Shown here: piece by piece, positions 1 through 7,838 of the stretch
Layout: each line of letters begins with the position of its first letter
Position numbering within the stretch: position 1 is the stretch's first letter
DNA from: Defluviitaleaceae bacterium
GTDB lineage: Bacteria; Bacillota; Clostridia; Lachnospirales; WQUN01
Length of the DNA stretch: 33,953 nucleotides
NCBI GenBank assembly: GCA_009784025.1
Contig: WQVK01000027.1
Span: 1 to 33,953 of the forward strand
Direction of reading: 5' to 3'
The notes under the pieces: model-generated
What the model was told of the DNA's origin: nothing
Seen by the model: the letters and a program-made list of their open reading frames with translations, nothing else
Databases searched by the model: none
Translations under genes and position numbers: made by a program

Positions 1-1
1 A

Positions 2-184
2 CAAGGCCCACCACTTCGCCTGCGCGACGGATGGATAATTTCCACAGTACCACAACCTGAAGCTCTGCCTGGTTATGTATTTGTTGGCTGGGTTGTAGCA
101 GGGGAAGATGTTGCAGCAGAGCCCGTAGGTTTTGTAGTGCGGGATAATGTGACATTTAGGGCTGTTTTCGCGGTTGAGGAGTAA
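2..184 (+). CDS. C-terminal end of a surface/secreted protein with an InlB-type B-repeat (5' partial)
   Basis: The frame is open from the left edge to a TAA at 182-184, giving about 60 residues with no start in the window. The sequence contains GYVFVGWVVAGEDV followed about 15 residues later by NVTFRAVFA. This GYxFxGW...VTxxAVF pattern is characteristic of the Listeria-Bacteroides (InlB B) repeat found in extracellular proteins of Firmicutes. The protein ends a few residues after the repeat, with no LPXTG motif or membrane anchor visible, so anchoring (if any) must lie upstream. A strong terminator follows at 209-251. The family call rests on one short repeat; the overall role of the protein cannot be told. 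Confidence 0.65.
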   Translation, partial: QGPPLRLRDGWIISTVPQPEALPGYVFVGWVVAGEDVAAEPVGFVVRDNVTFRAVFAVEE

Positions 185-208
185 GTATCTGTGTAAAGAA
201 GTTATGTT

Positions 209-251
209 AAAAAACTCAGTTGGTCGGATTTTCCGACCAACTGAGTTTTTT
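209..251. terminator. Bidirectional rho-independent terminator, copy 1 of the CAGTTGGTCGG repeat
   Basis: A perfect stem of about 20 bp pairs 209-228 with 232-251 around a 3-nt loop. It has A-runs on the left and T-runs on the right, so it can terminate both the rightward partial gene and the leftward gene at 368-1111. The core CAGTTGGTCGGATTTTCCG is repeated elsewhere in the window (20473-20511, 30205-30240, degenerate at 7765-7797). Confidence 0.9.
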
Positions 252-367
252 TGTGGAAACCACCTCGATATTTTTGTCGTGACATATTTCGCAATTATGC
301 CCGAAACGCCTTATTTTGGCATTCCAGGTGCCTCTCTATTTTACTATAGGCAGTTGCTCTCTATGTT

Positions 368-1111
368 TTATTTGCAAGCCACCCAGGGAAGGTCGCTTCC
401 GCGGTAGCCGCGGATTACTGTGATGAGAGTTTTTTCTTCTTCCAAGAAATCTAGGAAGGTTAGGGAGATGTTTTCGCCGTCTGTGCATTGTACTTTTACG
501 CAAACGGTTAAAGTGAAGCTGCCGTCCGCAGCCACGCCCACCGAAACAAAACTTATCCTTGCCCTGGCAATTTCTCTGGCAAATAGATTTAGTTCCTGCG
601 CCATGTTCATGGCGAAATGGGCGTAGTATTGGTTTTGCTGCGGGGTTGGTTCTGGTAGGTTAGCAAGCATGTGAAGGAATTTGTCTGCATTGAACCATCG
701 GGTGTTTCCGTCATACATTATATAGGAAGATTGGTTGTAGAAAACGCTTGTGAGTTCGCCCGTTACGGCATCAACGGTAAATGAAAACATTGCAAATGGC
801 GGCACTGTGCCATGCCACATAAATGGCTCGCAGGCGGTTCTTGGTGAGGCTAGTTCTAGGCTAATCGTTTGGCCGTTTAAATCTGCCCCGAAGATTTTTG
901 CAAGGGCGGCCGCTGCGGTGTTTGCTGCTTCTTCTGCAGATACGAAATCGCCAGGTGGGATATTGCCTTGCGTGGCTATTTCAAACTTGGCCTCTGTAGC
1001 TTCCGCGGCTAGGAAGGCAAAGTTTCTAAAGCCGTAGGCCGCTACGCCAATTAAGCTCATAAACACTGCTGCCAATAGCATGATTAAATCAATTTTTAAA
1101 TTTTTTCTCAT
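368..1111 (-). CDS. Membrane-anchored extracytoplasmic protein of unknown function, third gene of the sigma module
   Basis: The 247-residue protein has one N-terminal hydrophobic segment (about residues 8-28) after a short basic start (MRKNLK), so it is predicted to be anchored in the membrane with the rest outside. No family is recognised with confidence. The stretch FTVDAVTGELTSVFYNQ loosely resembles PepSY-like folds (D-x-x-TGE-hydrophobic), but this is weak. The start is supported by AAAGGAG upstream of ATG 1111. It lies 128 bp downstream of the anti-sigma-like gene, separated by a likely terminator, so it may be only partly co-transcribed with the ECF sigma factor. Confidence 0.7.
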   Translation of the reverse strand: MRKNLKIDLIMLLAAVFMSLIGVAAYGFRNFAFLAAEATEAKFEIATQGNIPPGDFVSAEEAANTAAAALAKIFGADLNGQTISLELASPRTACEPFMWHGTVPPFAMFSFTVDAVTGELTSVFYNQSSYIMYDGNTRWFNADKFLHMLANLPEPTPQQNQYYAHFAMNMAQELNLFAREIARARISFVSVGVAADGSFTLTVCVKVQCTDGENISLTFLDFLEEEKTLITVIRGYRGSDLPWVACK

Positions 1112-1131
1112 ATATATTCTCCTTTGGTTTT

Positions 1132-1219
1132 GCTGGCGGATTCTCGTGCCGCCAGCTTAATTTTGGCAAAACAAAGGCCTCCCCGCCCAAATTTTGAAAG
1201 AGGGGGGTAGGGAGGCTTT
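1132..1219 (-). terminator. Two hairpins, including a probable rho-independent terminator, between the anti-sigma-like gene and the 247-residue gene
   Basis: Reading leftward, the first hairpin pairs AAAGCCTCCC (about 1210-1219) with GGGGAGGCCTTT (about 1173-1184) and is followed by a T-rich run. A second, GC-rich hairpin pairs GCTGGCGG with CCGCCAGC at 1132-1156, just before the ribosome binding site of the next gene. The first looks like a terminator or attenuator that would lower expression of the downstream gene. Confidence 0.7.
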
Positions 1220-1239
1220 ATGTTTTGGAGGGTAGGGAG

Positions 1240-2754
1240 TCAGTTTAGCTCTATTCGCGTGCCGTCGATTATGATGGCGGTAGCCGCATCTACATCTATG
1301 GGCGTGGCTGATATGAAAAGGATAGTAACCGGGGCTGTTTCATTAACCCGCACCACTCTGGTAGAGTACAGCGGCATGGTGAATGGCATAATATCGTATG
1401 GGGTTTCTAAATAAACATCCCCAAGCTCGTTGAATATCCCATAAAGCTCTGCATCATCGCCAGCCACCCAGCCAGCCGCCCCTGCAGATTCCATGCCATC
1501 ATGGCCATCTACGCGACCTTCAAGGCGGATGCTGCGTTGGCTTAGCACAATATTGTTTAAATGAATATCACCAAACAAGCCAGAATAGCCAACAATGCGG
1601 GGAGGGCTGTCGTCTGCGTATATCCGCAGCCCTAGGTTAAAGTCAGTGCTTTTAGGTGTAAACATGCCCTCTAGGATAAGGGTGTAGGCATCCAAATTGT
1701 CTACATCCACCCGGAAAACTCTCTCTTCGAAGGAATAAAATGAATAACTAGGCTCTACTGGCTGGAGGTTTTCGTCGGTAAATAAATGCGCAGTGTCGCT
1801 AACCCAATCCGGCAGCCAGCCTTCGCGGGTATCCTGGCAAAACTGCGCCCGAGATTCTTCACCCGCTGGGTTTATCAATACAGGCCAGCCCATGCGGCCG
1901 CTATTGCATACGCCAACTTGGGCTGAATCGCTGCGCACAACCCTTTGCCCAAGCTGAAAATGAAAATATCCATCTATAATAGCCATGCCAGAAATCCACT
2001 GATGCCCATTGCTATAAGGCAGCTCTGGGAACGCGCCAGCCCCAGACGGCACAAGCATTTGATGGTGCACCTGGCCATCACGGCCGGCCCAAGGGAATGC
2101 CGGCACAGGCATAACATCTGCCATTTCTAATGAAGAAAGATCTAACGCCAAAGCTTCAGAGAAAGGTGAATACCAATCAAACATAAGCTTTACATAACCA
2201 ACATCAATATAATCAAGTGTTTCGCCGTCGGCTATTTCCAATGCCCACATGGCATTTACTCCCAGCTCAAAATGCGCCAGATTATTCTCTGTGTCAAAAT
2301 AAATCATCTCACTCATGCCACCCAGGGGCCAATGGTGCGTAATTGTCGCATTCTCTGTAAGCCGCCCTTGGCCGCTTACATCTTGTATAGAAACATAGAT
2401 AATCCCCTGGTTATCAAACTTGCCGGCGGCAATAATATCCACCCTAAAGCCGTCTACCAGCATATACTCTTCCACCGGGCTAACCGCTTCCACAAACGGC
2501 ATATCGCCATGCTGGTTTAGGAATCTATCAAAAACCCCAAGCCCAACGGCGGCGTACAATGTGCCTGCCATCAGCACCATTAGCGTAACGGTGGCCGCCA
2601 AAACCAAGCCTAGGCGCTTCTTTGGCGCGCGGCTTACAAAATTATTTTTCATATTTTCATCGACTTTCCTTAGTAAGTTTTCCGTATCCACTTCCATGGT
2701 AGAAAATGGCGTAAATGCTTGTTCTATGCGCTTTTCATCATGGTCTAGTTTCAT
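1240..2754 (-). CDS. Membrane-bound anti-sigma-factor-like protein (DUF4179-like layout)
   Basis: The product is 504 residues when started at ATG 2754. That start shares its A with the TAA of the upstream sigma gene (TAATG), and AGAAGGGAG lies about 9 nt upstream; a longer frame to 2784 is less likely. Layout: a charged cytoplasmic N-terminus of about 45 residues, one membrane segment (about 47-70, after a KKR motif), then a large extracytoplasmic part rich in aromatic and acidic residues. Clostridial anti-sigma proteins of the DUF4179 type have this layout and sit directly behind an ECF sigma gene. The inferred role is holding the sigma factor at the membrane until an envelope signal is sensed. 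No zinc-binding HxxxCxxC anti-sigma motif is visible. Confidence 0.75.
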   Translation of the reverse strand: MKLDHDEKRIEQAFTPFSTMEVDTENLLRKVDENMKNNFVSRAPKKRLGLVLAATVTLMVLMAGTLYAAVGLGVFDRFLNQHGDMPFVEAVSPVEEYMLVDGFRVDIIAAGKFDNQGIIYVSIQDVSGQGRLTENATITHHWPLGGMSEMIYFDTENNLAHFELGVNAMWALEIADGETLDYIDVGYVKLMFDWYSPFSEALALDLSSLEMADVMPVPAFPWAGRDGQVHHQMLVPSGAGAFPELPYSNGHQWISGMAIIDGYFHFQLGQRVVRSDSAQVGVCNSGRMGWPVLINPAGEESRAQFCQDTREGWLPDWVSDTAHLFTDENLQPVEPSYSFYSFEERVFRVDVDNLDAYTLILEGMFTPKSTDFNLGLRIYADDSPPRIVGYSGLFGDIHLNNIVLSQRSIRLEGRVDGHDGMESAGAAGWVAGDDAELYGIFNELGDVYLETPYDIMPFTMPLYSTRVVRVNETAPVTILFISATPIDVDAATAIIIDGTRIELN

Positions 2755-3302
2755 TAAAATCGACTCCCTTCTTTTATTCCACACGGCTCTAGTTGTGTTC
2801 GGCTTTCAGTAAAGCCGTCCAAGTATTTTGCCGCTTTCTTCTTGGCGCGCTCGTATTGCTTGCGCAGCGCGCTGGGGGTCGCTCCTATTATTTGGGCAAG
2901 CTGATCGTAGCTATGCCCGTCTATTATCCGGCCGTATAGAAGTGCGCGTTCTTTTGGGCTAAGTGGCTTTAGTGCTTCTGTTATCTCGTGCATCAAAAGT
3001 CCATCCTGCATATCCATAGCCGGCTCTTCTTTCACATCGAAGAAAAACAGCACCTTACGCCTCTTTAACCTATCTAAACAATCCCTATACGTAATCTTGT
3101 AAAGCCAGGCCGAAAGATTCCTCCCATCGAACCGCGCACGGTTCTGGTATGCGTACAAGAAAACCTCCTGCACAACATCCTCCGCATCCTGACGGTTAAA
3201 CAAAACCGAAGCAGCATACCTAACAAGCCGTTCGCCAAACACCCTAACAACTTCCTCAAGTTCTGCCTCGCCGCCACTTGCAAAACGCCCGGACAGCTCC
3301 AT
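2754..3302 (-). CDS. ECF-subfamily RNA polymerase sigma factor
   Basis: The 182-residue protein has the two-domain build of ECF sigma factors. Region 2 (about residues 26-85) contains FNRQDAEDVVQEVFLYAY and SAWLYKITYRDCLDRLKRRK, which bind core polymerase and the -10 element. Region 4 (about 110-158) contains LSPKERALLYGRIIDGHSYDQLAQIIGATPSALRKQYERAKKK, the helix-turn-helix for the -35 element. Start at ATG 3302 follows GGAAAGGTGATGGTGAT. The stop codon overlaps the start of the anti-sigma-like gene (TAATG), so the two are translationally coupled. Such factors usually control their own operon; no matching duplicated promoter was identified here. Confidence 0.92.
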   Translation of the reverse strand: MELSGRFASGGEAELEEVVRVFGERLVRYAASVLFNRQDAEDVVQEVFLYAYQNRARFDGRNLSAWLYKITYRDCLDRLKRRKVLFFFDVKEEPAMDMQDGLLMHEITEALKPLSPKERALLYGRIIDGHSYDQLAQIIGATPSALRKQYERAKKKAAKYLDGFTESRTQLEPCGIKEGSRF

Positions 3303-3380
3303 ATCACCATCACCTTTCCAAAAAAATTATCAGCCGACATATGTATAGCGACTAAAGTATGTAATTTGTGACAAAAAATT

Positions 3381-3416
3381 TAAAACCGCCAGAGGCGAAG
3401 CCCCTGACGGTTTTAT
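3381..3416. terminator. Terminator-like hairpin with AGAGGCGAAGCCCCTGACGG core
   Basis: AAAACCG (3382-3388) pairs with CGGTTTT (3408-3414), with an inner AGAGGC-GAA-GCCCCT stem. Read leftward it is followed by TTTAAATTTTTT, so it suits termination of the cytidine deaminase transcript. The same core occurs at 17511-17535 and, in reverse, near 24725-24742. Confidence 0.75.
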
Positions 3417-3435
3417 AATGAAATAATTCGAAATT

Positions 3436-3506
3436 GGTCTCGCCTGTCGCGGCAAAACGCCTGAAACGCTTTGTCTCGGCGTTTCAGGTGCCGCTTGGGC
3501 GAGGCC
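3436..3506. repeat. Long imperfect inverted repeat 3' of the cytidine deaminase gene
   Basis: The arms GGTCTCGCC / GGGCGAGGCC, GCGGCA / TGCCGC and CCTGAAACGC / GCGTTTCAGG are nested around a 9-nt loop, giving a roughly 70-nt cruciform or hairpin. It begins 18 bp after the stop of the deaminase gene (leftward) and lies just before the hairpin at 3381-3416, so two consecutive hairpins follow that gene. Confidence 0.7.
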
Positions 3507-3523
3507 GTTTCTCATTTATGTCA

Positions 3524-3934
3524 CTATATCATTAAGTCTTCTGGGCCAAAGCTGTAGGGTAGTATTTCGCCAAATTTGTGTACTTTGTATTCTTCGGCGC
3601 TTTTTGCTATTACTAGAATAAAATCGTCTGACACAAATTCTTTTAGCATTTGCCTGCATACGCCGCATGGGTAGCAGAAATTGCTTTCGCCTTCTGCCGG
3701 TGCGCCCACTACTGCTATGGCCAAAAATTCCCGCTCGCCTTCGGAAACAGCTTTAAAAAGCGCAGTGCGCTCTGCGCAGTTGGTGGGCGTGTAGGCCGCA
3801 GATTCTATATTGCAGCCGGTAAATGTTTTGCCGCTTTTGGTAAGCAGCGCCGCACCCACTTTAAAGTTGGAATAAGGAGTGTAGGACATTTTGCGGGCAT
3901 TTATGGCCGCTTCTACCAATTTTTTATAATCCAT
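3524..3934 (-). CDS. cdd: Cytidine deaminase
   Basis: It catalyses the zinc-dependent hydrolysis of cytidine or deoxycytidine to uridine or deoxyuridine in pyrimidine salvage, in the cytosol. The 136-residue product is the usual length for the small tetrameric class. Zinc and catalytic residues are visible: TNCAERTA (C53, E55) and PCGVCRQ (C90, C93). The substrate motif NFKVGAAL and CNIESAAY are also present. The frame is open to 4000, but ATG 3934 is preferred: it follows GAGAGG at good spacing, starts where the family starts, and lies downstream of a good promoter (3969-3997) that the longer version would overlap. A divergent transporter gene begins 88 bp away. Confidence 0.95.
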   Translation of the reverse strand: MDYKKLVEAAINARKMSYTPYSNFKVGAALLTKSGKTFTGCNIESAAYTPTNCAERTALFKAVSEGEREFLAIAVVGAPAEGESNFCYPCGVCRQMLKEFVSDDFILVIAKSAEEYKVHKFGEILPYSFGPEDLMI

Positions 3935-3949
3935 ATCTTTGTACCTCTC

Positions 3950-3997
3950 TTGGAATTTGTCATACAATGTTGTATCATTACGGATGGATGATGTCAA
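3950..3997. promoter_or_regulatory. Overlapping divergent promoters for cdd and the ECF transporter gene
   Basis: Leftward: TTGACA (3997-3992), 17-bp spacer, TACAAC (3974-3969), for cdd. Rightward: TTGGAA (3950-3955), 17-bp spacer, TATCAT (3973-3978), for the transporter. The two -10 elements overlap at 3973-3974 around the small dyad ATACAATGTTGTAT, so polymerases would compete for the same stretch. This is sequence inference only. Confidence 0.6.
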
Positions 3998-4021
3998 CAC
4001 GTTGTAATAGGAGGAGATTAT

Positions 4022-4684
4022 ATGAACAACAACACAAAAAGACTAACCACCCTAGCCATGCTAACCGGTATGGCCTTGGTTTTAGGGATTACATTCAGGT
4101 TTCGCGGGATTATGCCTATGGCTGGCTTTTTAACCTACGACCCTAAAGATGTGATTATTATAATAGGTGGGTTTTTGTATGGGCCGCTTTCTGGGGTGCT
4201 TTTAGCTTTTGTGGTGGCGGCTATTGAAATGGTTACCATAAGCGAATCTGGGCCAATTGGCTTTCTTATGAATTTTTTGGCTTCTGCTACTTTGGTTGCG
4301 CCGGCTGCGTTTTTTTATTCTAGAATGCGCAGCATAAAGGGTGGGGTTATTGGGCTTGTTATAGGGGTGATTGCATCCACGGCCACTATGCTGCTTTGGA
4401 ATTACACTATTATCCCGCTGTACACAGGCTGGCCGCGCGAGGCTGTGGTTAATATAATGCTACCGGCGCTGTTGCCATTTAATTTGATTAAAGGCACCCT
4501 AAACGCCTCTATGGCTATCATGCTGTATATTCCGGTGTCTACGGCGCTAAAAGCCGCTAGGCTTCACCCTGCACTAGGCATAGAAGCACCTCGCCGCAAG
4601 CTAAACATAGGCCTGGTACTGGTAGCTGGCTTTGTGGCAATCAGCCTCATTCTAGTCATGTTGGCCCTAAGCGGGATGATATAA
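4022..4684 (+). CDS. ECF transporter substrate-binding (S) component, riboflavin-type
   Basis: This is an integral membrane protein of 220 residues with about six hydrophobic segments, the size and build of ECF-type vitamin S components. The stretch around residues 28-65 (MAGFLTYDPKDVIIIIGGFLYGPLSGVLLA) matches the pattern of the RibU-like subfamily, where a YD-x-x-DV motif opens TM2. S components capture a vitamin and pass it to a shared EcfA/A'/T energising module encoded elsewhere. ATG 4022 follows TAGGAGGAG. No FMN riboswitch fits in the short 88-bp leader, so riboflavin as substrate is only likely. The gene is followed within 2 bp by the HAD gene, suggesting one transcript. Confidence 0.8.
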   Translation: MNNNTKRLTTLAMLTGMALVLGITFRFRGIMPMAGFLTYDPKDVIIIIGGFLYGPLSGVLLAFVVAAIEMVTISESGPIGFLMNFLASATLVAPAAFFYSRMRSIKGGVIGLVIGVIASTATMLLWNYTIIPLYTGWPREAVVNIMLPALLPFNLIKGTLNASMAIMLYIPVSTALKAARLHPALGIEAPRRKLNIGLVLVAGFVAISLILVMLALSGMI

Positions 4685-4685
4685 T

Positions 4686-5489
4686 ATGAACATTAAAATG
4701 ATAGCCACAGACCTAGACAACACGCTGCTTCTGCCAGATTGCACGCTGTCTGCCCGCAGTGTAGAAACACTAAACCGCTGCCGCAACATGGGGATAAAAA
4801 TTGCCTTTGCCACGGCCCGTTCGGAATGTGATTGCAAGCTGTATACAGATGTAATCTGCCCAGATGCTATAATTTCTAACCGTGGCGCGATTATTACGGC
4901 AGGGGGCAAAACAATACAGCGCAATATAATTGATATGGCCACCACCAATAAGCTGCTGGCGCAGTTTTTAAGCCACCCTAGGGTAGGCCATGCCTATGTT
5001 TTTACAGACAGGGGTTACTATACCAACCTGCCAGAAGAGCTGCACAACACCGCCTGGGGCGAGTATAATCGCGAACTTTTTACAGACTACGCCTATGGGT
5101 TGGATTGCGATTGCTACAAAATATCTGCGGAAATTTTTTGCCATGAAGCTGCTCAAGAGATAGCCGCGGCCTTCCCAGAGCTTAATATGGTTAAGTTTAC
5201 TGGGGATTCATATTATTGTTTCTCCCACCGCAGGGTAAATAAACTGGAGGGCGTGAAAGTTTTGGCCAGCGCCCTAAAAATCAATCTGAATGAAATTGCC
5301 GCATTTGGAGACGATTATAGCGATATAGAAATGCTGCAGGGCTGCGTGGGCGTGGCAGTAGAAAACGCTATCCCAGAAGCAAAAGCCGCCGCTGTCCACC
5401 GTTGTGAATCCAACGAAAACGACGGCGTGGCCAATTGGATTGACCAAAATATTATCGCATTTTCAAAATCAACTAATTACAATCTGTAA
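4686..5489 (+). CDS. HAD-superfamily Cof-type phosphatase
   Basis: The 267-residue protein begins with the catalytic motif I DLDNTLL (nucleophile D9). Motif II is likely at FATARS, and motif III/IV appears late as FGDDYSDIEML. The long insert between motifs II and III is the C2B cap of the Cof subfamily. These enzymes dephosphorylate sugar phosphates, pyridoxal phosphate or FMN; with a riboflavin-type transporter 1 bp upstream, a flavin nucleotide substrate is possible but unproven. The gene starts directly after the transporter stop (TAATATG) and its stop lies inside a hairpin at 5466-5500. Confidence 0.88.
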   Translation: MNIKMIATDLDNTLLLPDCTLSARSVETLNRCRNMGIKIAFATARSECDCKLYTDVICPDAIISNRGAIITAGGKTIQRNIIDMATTNKLLAQFLSHPRVGHAYVFTDRGYYTNLPEELHNTAWGEYNRELFTDYAYGLDCDCYKISAEIFCHEAAQEIAAAFPELNMVKFTGDSYYCFSHRRVNKLEGVKVLASALKINLNEIAAFGDDYSDIEMLQGCVGVAVENAIPEAKAAAVHRCESNENDGVANWIDQNIIAFSKSTNYNL

Positions 5490-5500
5490 TTAGTTGATTT
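5466..5500 (+). terminator. Hairpin overlapping the HAD gene stop codon
   Basis: A perfect 15-bp stem pairs 5466-5480 with 5486-5500 (AAATCAACTAATTAC / GTAATTAGTTGATTT) around a 5-nt loop. The TAA of the HAD gene is in the right arm. The T-run is only three bases, so termination may be partial and the GHL10 gene 26 bp on could be read through. Confidence 0.65.
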
Positions 5501-5526
5501 GATGCGACAAGAGAGAAGGAGCAAAA

Positions 5527-7755
5527 ATGAAAAAGATATTAACCTTACTGTTTTGCCTGGGGGCGGTTTTAATTTTTGTGGTATCGCGGGGCGGGGCAGG
5601 GGATATAACCCCAGCAGATGCCGTGTTGGCCATGGCGGGCGAACCTCAGCCAATCACCCAAACCGCCACCCCAACCCCAGAACCACGCCCAACAGAAACA
5701 GTAATACTGCCAACCCTAATAATGCCCCCGCCAGCCACAATAATAGCGCCGCAGTATTCCCCGCAGCCGTTAACCTACCAGAACAGGCTGGGCAATTTGA
5801 TTACCTACGCCACCAACCGCCACCTACGGGCGGCGCTACCCGGGGCAAATGTGACCACCGGCCGCCACAATGCCGCAGATATAAACCGCCTGTACAGCGC
5901 AATACAAGCCGCACAGGCCATTTACGATACCGCCACATATGAAGATGAAACCCAGGCCGCAATGGACGAGCTTCACCATGCCATAGATGCCTTCAAATAT
6001 GCCATAATCGACCCAGACAACCAATACAGGCCATTCCTAAGCAAGATTGCCCGCGGCGAAGATGTGCCGGAAAAACGCCATTTGCGGGCTTCTTGGATTG
6101 CCACGGTATTAAATATAGACTGGCCATCTGTAGAGGCCAGAGGCACAACCCCGGCCCATGTAGATATGCAAAAAGCCGAGCTACGTACCCGCTTTAACGA
6201 AATTGCAGCCCTAGGCTTTAATGCCGTGATATTCCAAATAAGCCCCACAGGGGATGCTTTCTTTAACTCCGAGATTTCCCCATGGTCTGCATGGCTTACT
6301 GGTGAGACTAATTTCACCGGGCAGCTGTTAGATTCCTACGGCGTGGCATTCGACCCGCTTGAATACGCAATATCCCTGGCCAGGGCGCAGAATATAGAAT
6401 TCCACGCATGGTTTAACCCATACCGTATCACCCATACCCTTGGCCAGTACACCCGCGGGCCTGGTATCGCCCTGTCTTCCACTGGGCAAACCGTAAGCAG
6501 CCTGGCACAAATCCGGGAAGAATGGGAGCAGATTCCCGGCAATGCATTTTATCTGTTTGGCAGCTATGTGAAAATAGGCGAAGACCGCTACGTGGTAGAC
6601 CCCGCAGCCCCCGGGGTGCGGGATTGGATTGTGCGCCGCGTGATGGAAGTTGTGCGAAACTACGATATAGATGCAGTGCATTTCGACGATTATTTCTACC
6701 CATCGGGCTATTATATTGGCGACACCTTCGCCCGCTATAATTCCTCAGAATTTAATCTGATTTCAGGCGCCACCTTTCCAGACACCGCCGCCGGTCGGGC
6801 AGATTTTAGGCGCGAGAACACCGAGATGATGATCCGCGATGTATCCGCAGCCATACGTGCAGAGGCTCCATGGGTGAAATTTGGCGTAAGCCCAGGCGGC
6901 GTGTGGAAATCTGCCTCAGAGGGCAACACAGGCCTAGATGGCGGCGGCTACAACGCCGGCACAGGCTCGGCCTCTACCACAACATGGTCCAATTACCATT
7001 CATCCTTTGCAGATACCCGCAACTGGGTTATAGAAAACTTAATAGACTACCTGACGCCGCAAATTTATTGGGAATGGTCCCATAACCTCGCTCCCTACGG
7101 CATTATTGCAGAATGGTGGGGCAGGCTGTTTCAAGACTTTGGGCCAAGTGGGCATCTGCGAAACAGCCATGGCGAATACACCAATGCACAGCTATTTATA
7201 GGGGTGGGCTTATACCGCATGGAAGGCAGCCCCGCGCACAAATGGAACAACGCTAACCAAGGCGAAGGCACACGCACCCTACTGCGCCAAGAAGCCTACA
7301 ATATAGCCAACCCCAATATAATGGGCAGCATGTACTTTACCCAAAACCAAATGCGTTATGGACGCGAAAATCACATGCACGAAGCCATGCAAGAACTGCG
7401 GGCAACCATGTGGCGCTACCCGGCGCTAATCCCCACCATGCCACACCTTGGTGGCATAGCCCCAGCCGTGCCGGTAAACATCGTACACGACGGCAGCACT
7501 ATCACCTGGGAAGATGCCGAAATCAGCGAAAGCCCCTTGGCAGCCACCAGATATTTTGTAATCTATCGTTCTCACACGGAGGGCTTTAACATCAATGACC
7601 CATCAAAAATAGCAGCAGTAATCCCAGCCGTGCCAGGGCAGGTAGGCTACGCATGGTCGCCAGCAGATGGCACATTTGAGGGTTATTACTTTGCAGTGAC
7701 AGCCGTAAACCGCCTGCACGATGAAAGCCAACCAGGCCAAGCCCTGCGGCGGTAG
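5527..7755 (+). CDS. Secreted GHL10-family glycosyl hydrolase-like protein (DUF187, YngK-like)
   Basis: The 742-residue protein starts with a signal peptide (MKKILTLLFCLGAVLIFVV). A Pro/Thr-rich linker (about 42-75) and a FIVAR-like helical segment (about 85-162) follow. The main domain (about 182-540) opens with LRASWIATVLNIDWPS, typical of GHL10/DUF187, and continues with AWFNPYR, VDPAAPGVRDWIV, DAVHFDDYFYP (about 381) and LTPQIYWEW (about 508), consistent with a TIM barrel with acidic residues in the active site. The last ~95 residues look like a fibronectin-III-type domain. Family members are cell-envelope proteins, some acting on denuded peptidoglycan glycans. ATG 5527 follows AGAAGGAG. 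No sortase motif or lipobox is seen, so it may be released or held by the hydrophobic N-terminus. Confidence 0.9.
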   Translation: MKKILTLLFCLGAVLIFVVSRGGAGDITPADAVLAMAGEPQPITQTATPTPEPRPTETVILPTLIMPPPATIIAPQYSPQPLTYQNRLGNLITYATNRHLRAALPGANVTTGRHNAADINRLYSAIQAAQAIYDTATYEDETQAAMDELHHAIDAFKYAIIDPDNQYRPFLSKIARGEDVPEKRHLRASWIATVLNIDWPSVEARGTTPAHVDMQKAELRTRFNEIAALGFNAVIFQISPTGDAFFNSEISPWSAWLTGETNFTGQLLDSYGVAFDPLEYAISLARAQNIEFHAWFNPYRITHTLGQYTRGPGIALSSTGQTVSSLAQIREEWEQIPGNAFYLFGSYVKIGEDRYVVDPAAPGVRDWIVRRVMEVVRNYDIDAVHFDDYFYPSGYYIGDTFARYNSSEFNLISGATFPDTAAGRADFRRENTEMMIRDVSAAIRAEAPWVKFGVSPGGVWKSASEGNTGLDGGGYNAGTGSASTTTWSNYHSSFADTRNWVIENLIDYLTPQIYWEWSHNLAPYGIIAEWWGRLFQDFGPSGHLRNSHGEYTNAQLFIGVGLYRMEGSPAHKWNNANQGEGTRTLLRQEAYNIANPNIMGSMYFTQNQMRYGRENHMHEAMQELRATMWRYPALIPTMPHLGGIAPAVPVNIVHDGSTITWEDAEISESPLAATRYFVIYRSHTEGFNINDPSKIAAVIPAVPGQVGYAWSPADGTFEGYYFAVTAVNRLHDESQPGQALRR

Positions 7756-7764
7756 ATGGAAAAT

Positions 7765-7797
7765 TTTCAGTTGGTGCCAAAATGCGACCAACTGAAA
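7765..7797 (+). terminator. Degenerate copy of the CAGTTGGTCGG hairpin after the GHL10 gene
   Basis: TTTCAGTTGGT (7765-7775) pairs with ACCAACTGAAA (7787-7797). The central CGGATTTTCCG of the other copies is replaced by GCCAAAATGCG, which no longer pairs well. It begins 10 bp after the GHL10 stop; no T-run follows, so it is a weakened terminator at best. Confidence 0.55.
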
Positions 7798-7838
7798 TGC
7801 GATTTAAGTATGGGCGTTTGTTATCATGGAGGGACAAA

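Noticed and set aside
174-407. Open frame of 77 codons over the first hairpin
   Set aside because: It runs through the terminator and antisense to the 247-residue gene; the SVGRIFRPTE-like stretch is only the palindrome read as protein and recurs wherever the hairpin does.
3524-4000. Longer 158-residue version of cytidine deaminase
   Set aside because: The extra 22 residues cross a good promoter and have no ribosome binding site; the family starts at the MDYKKL methionine.
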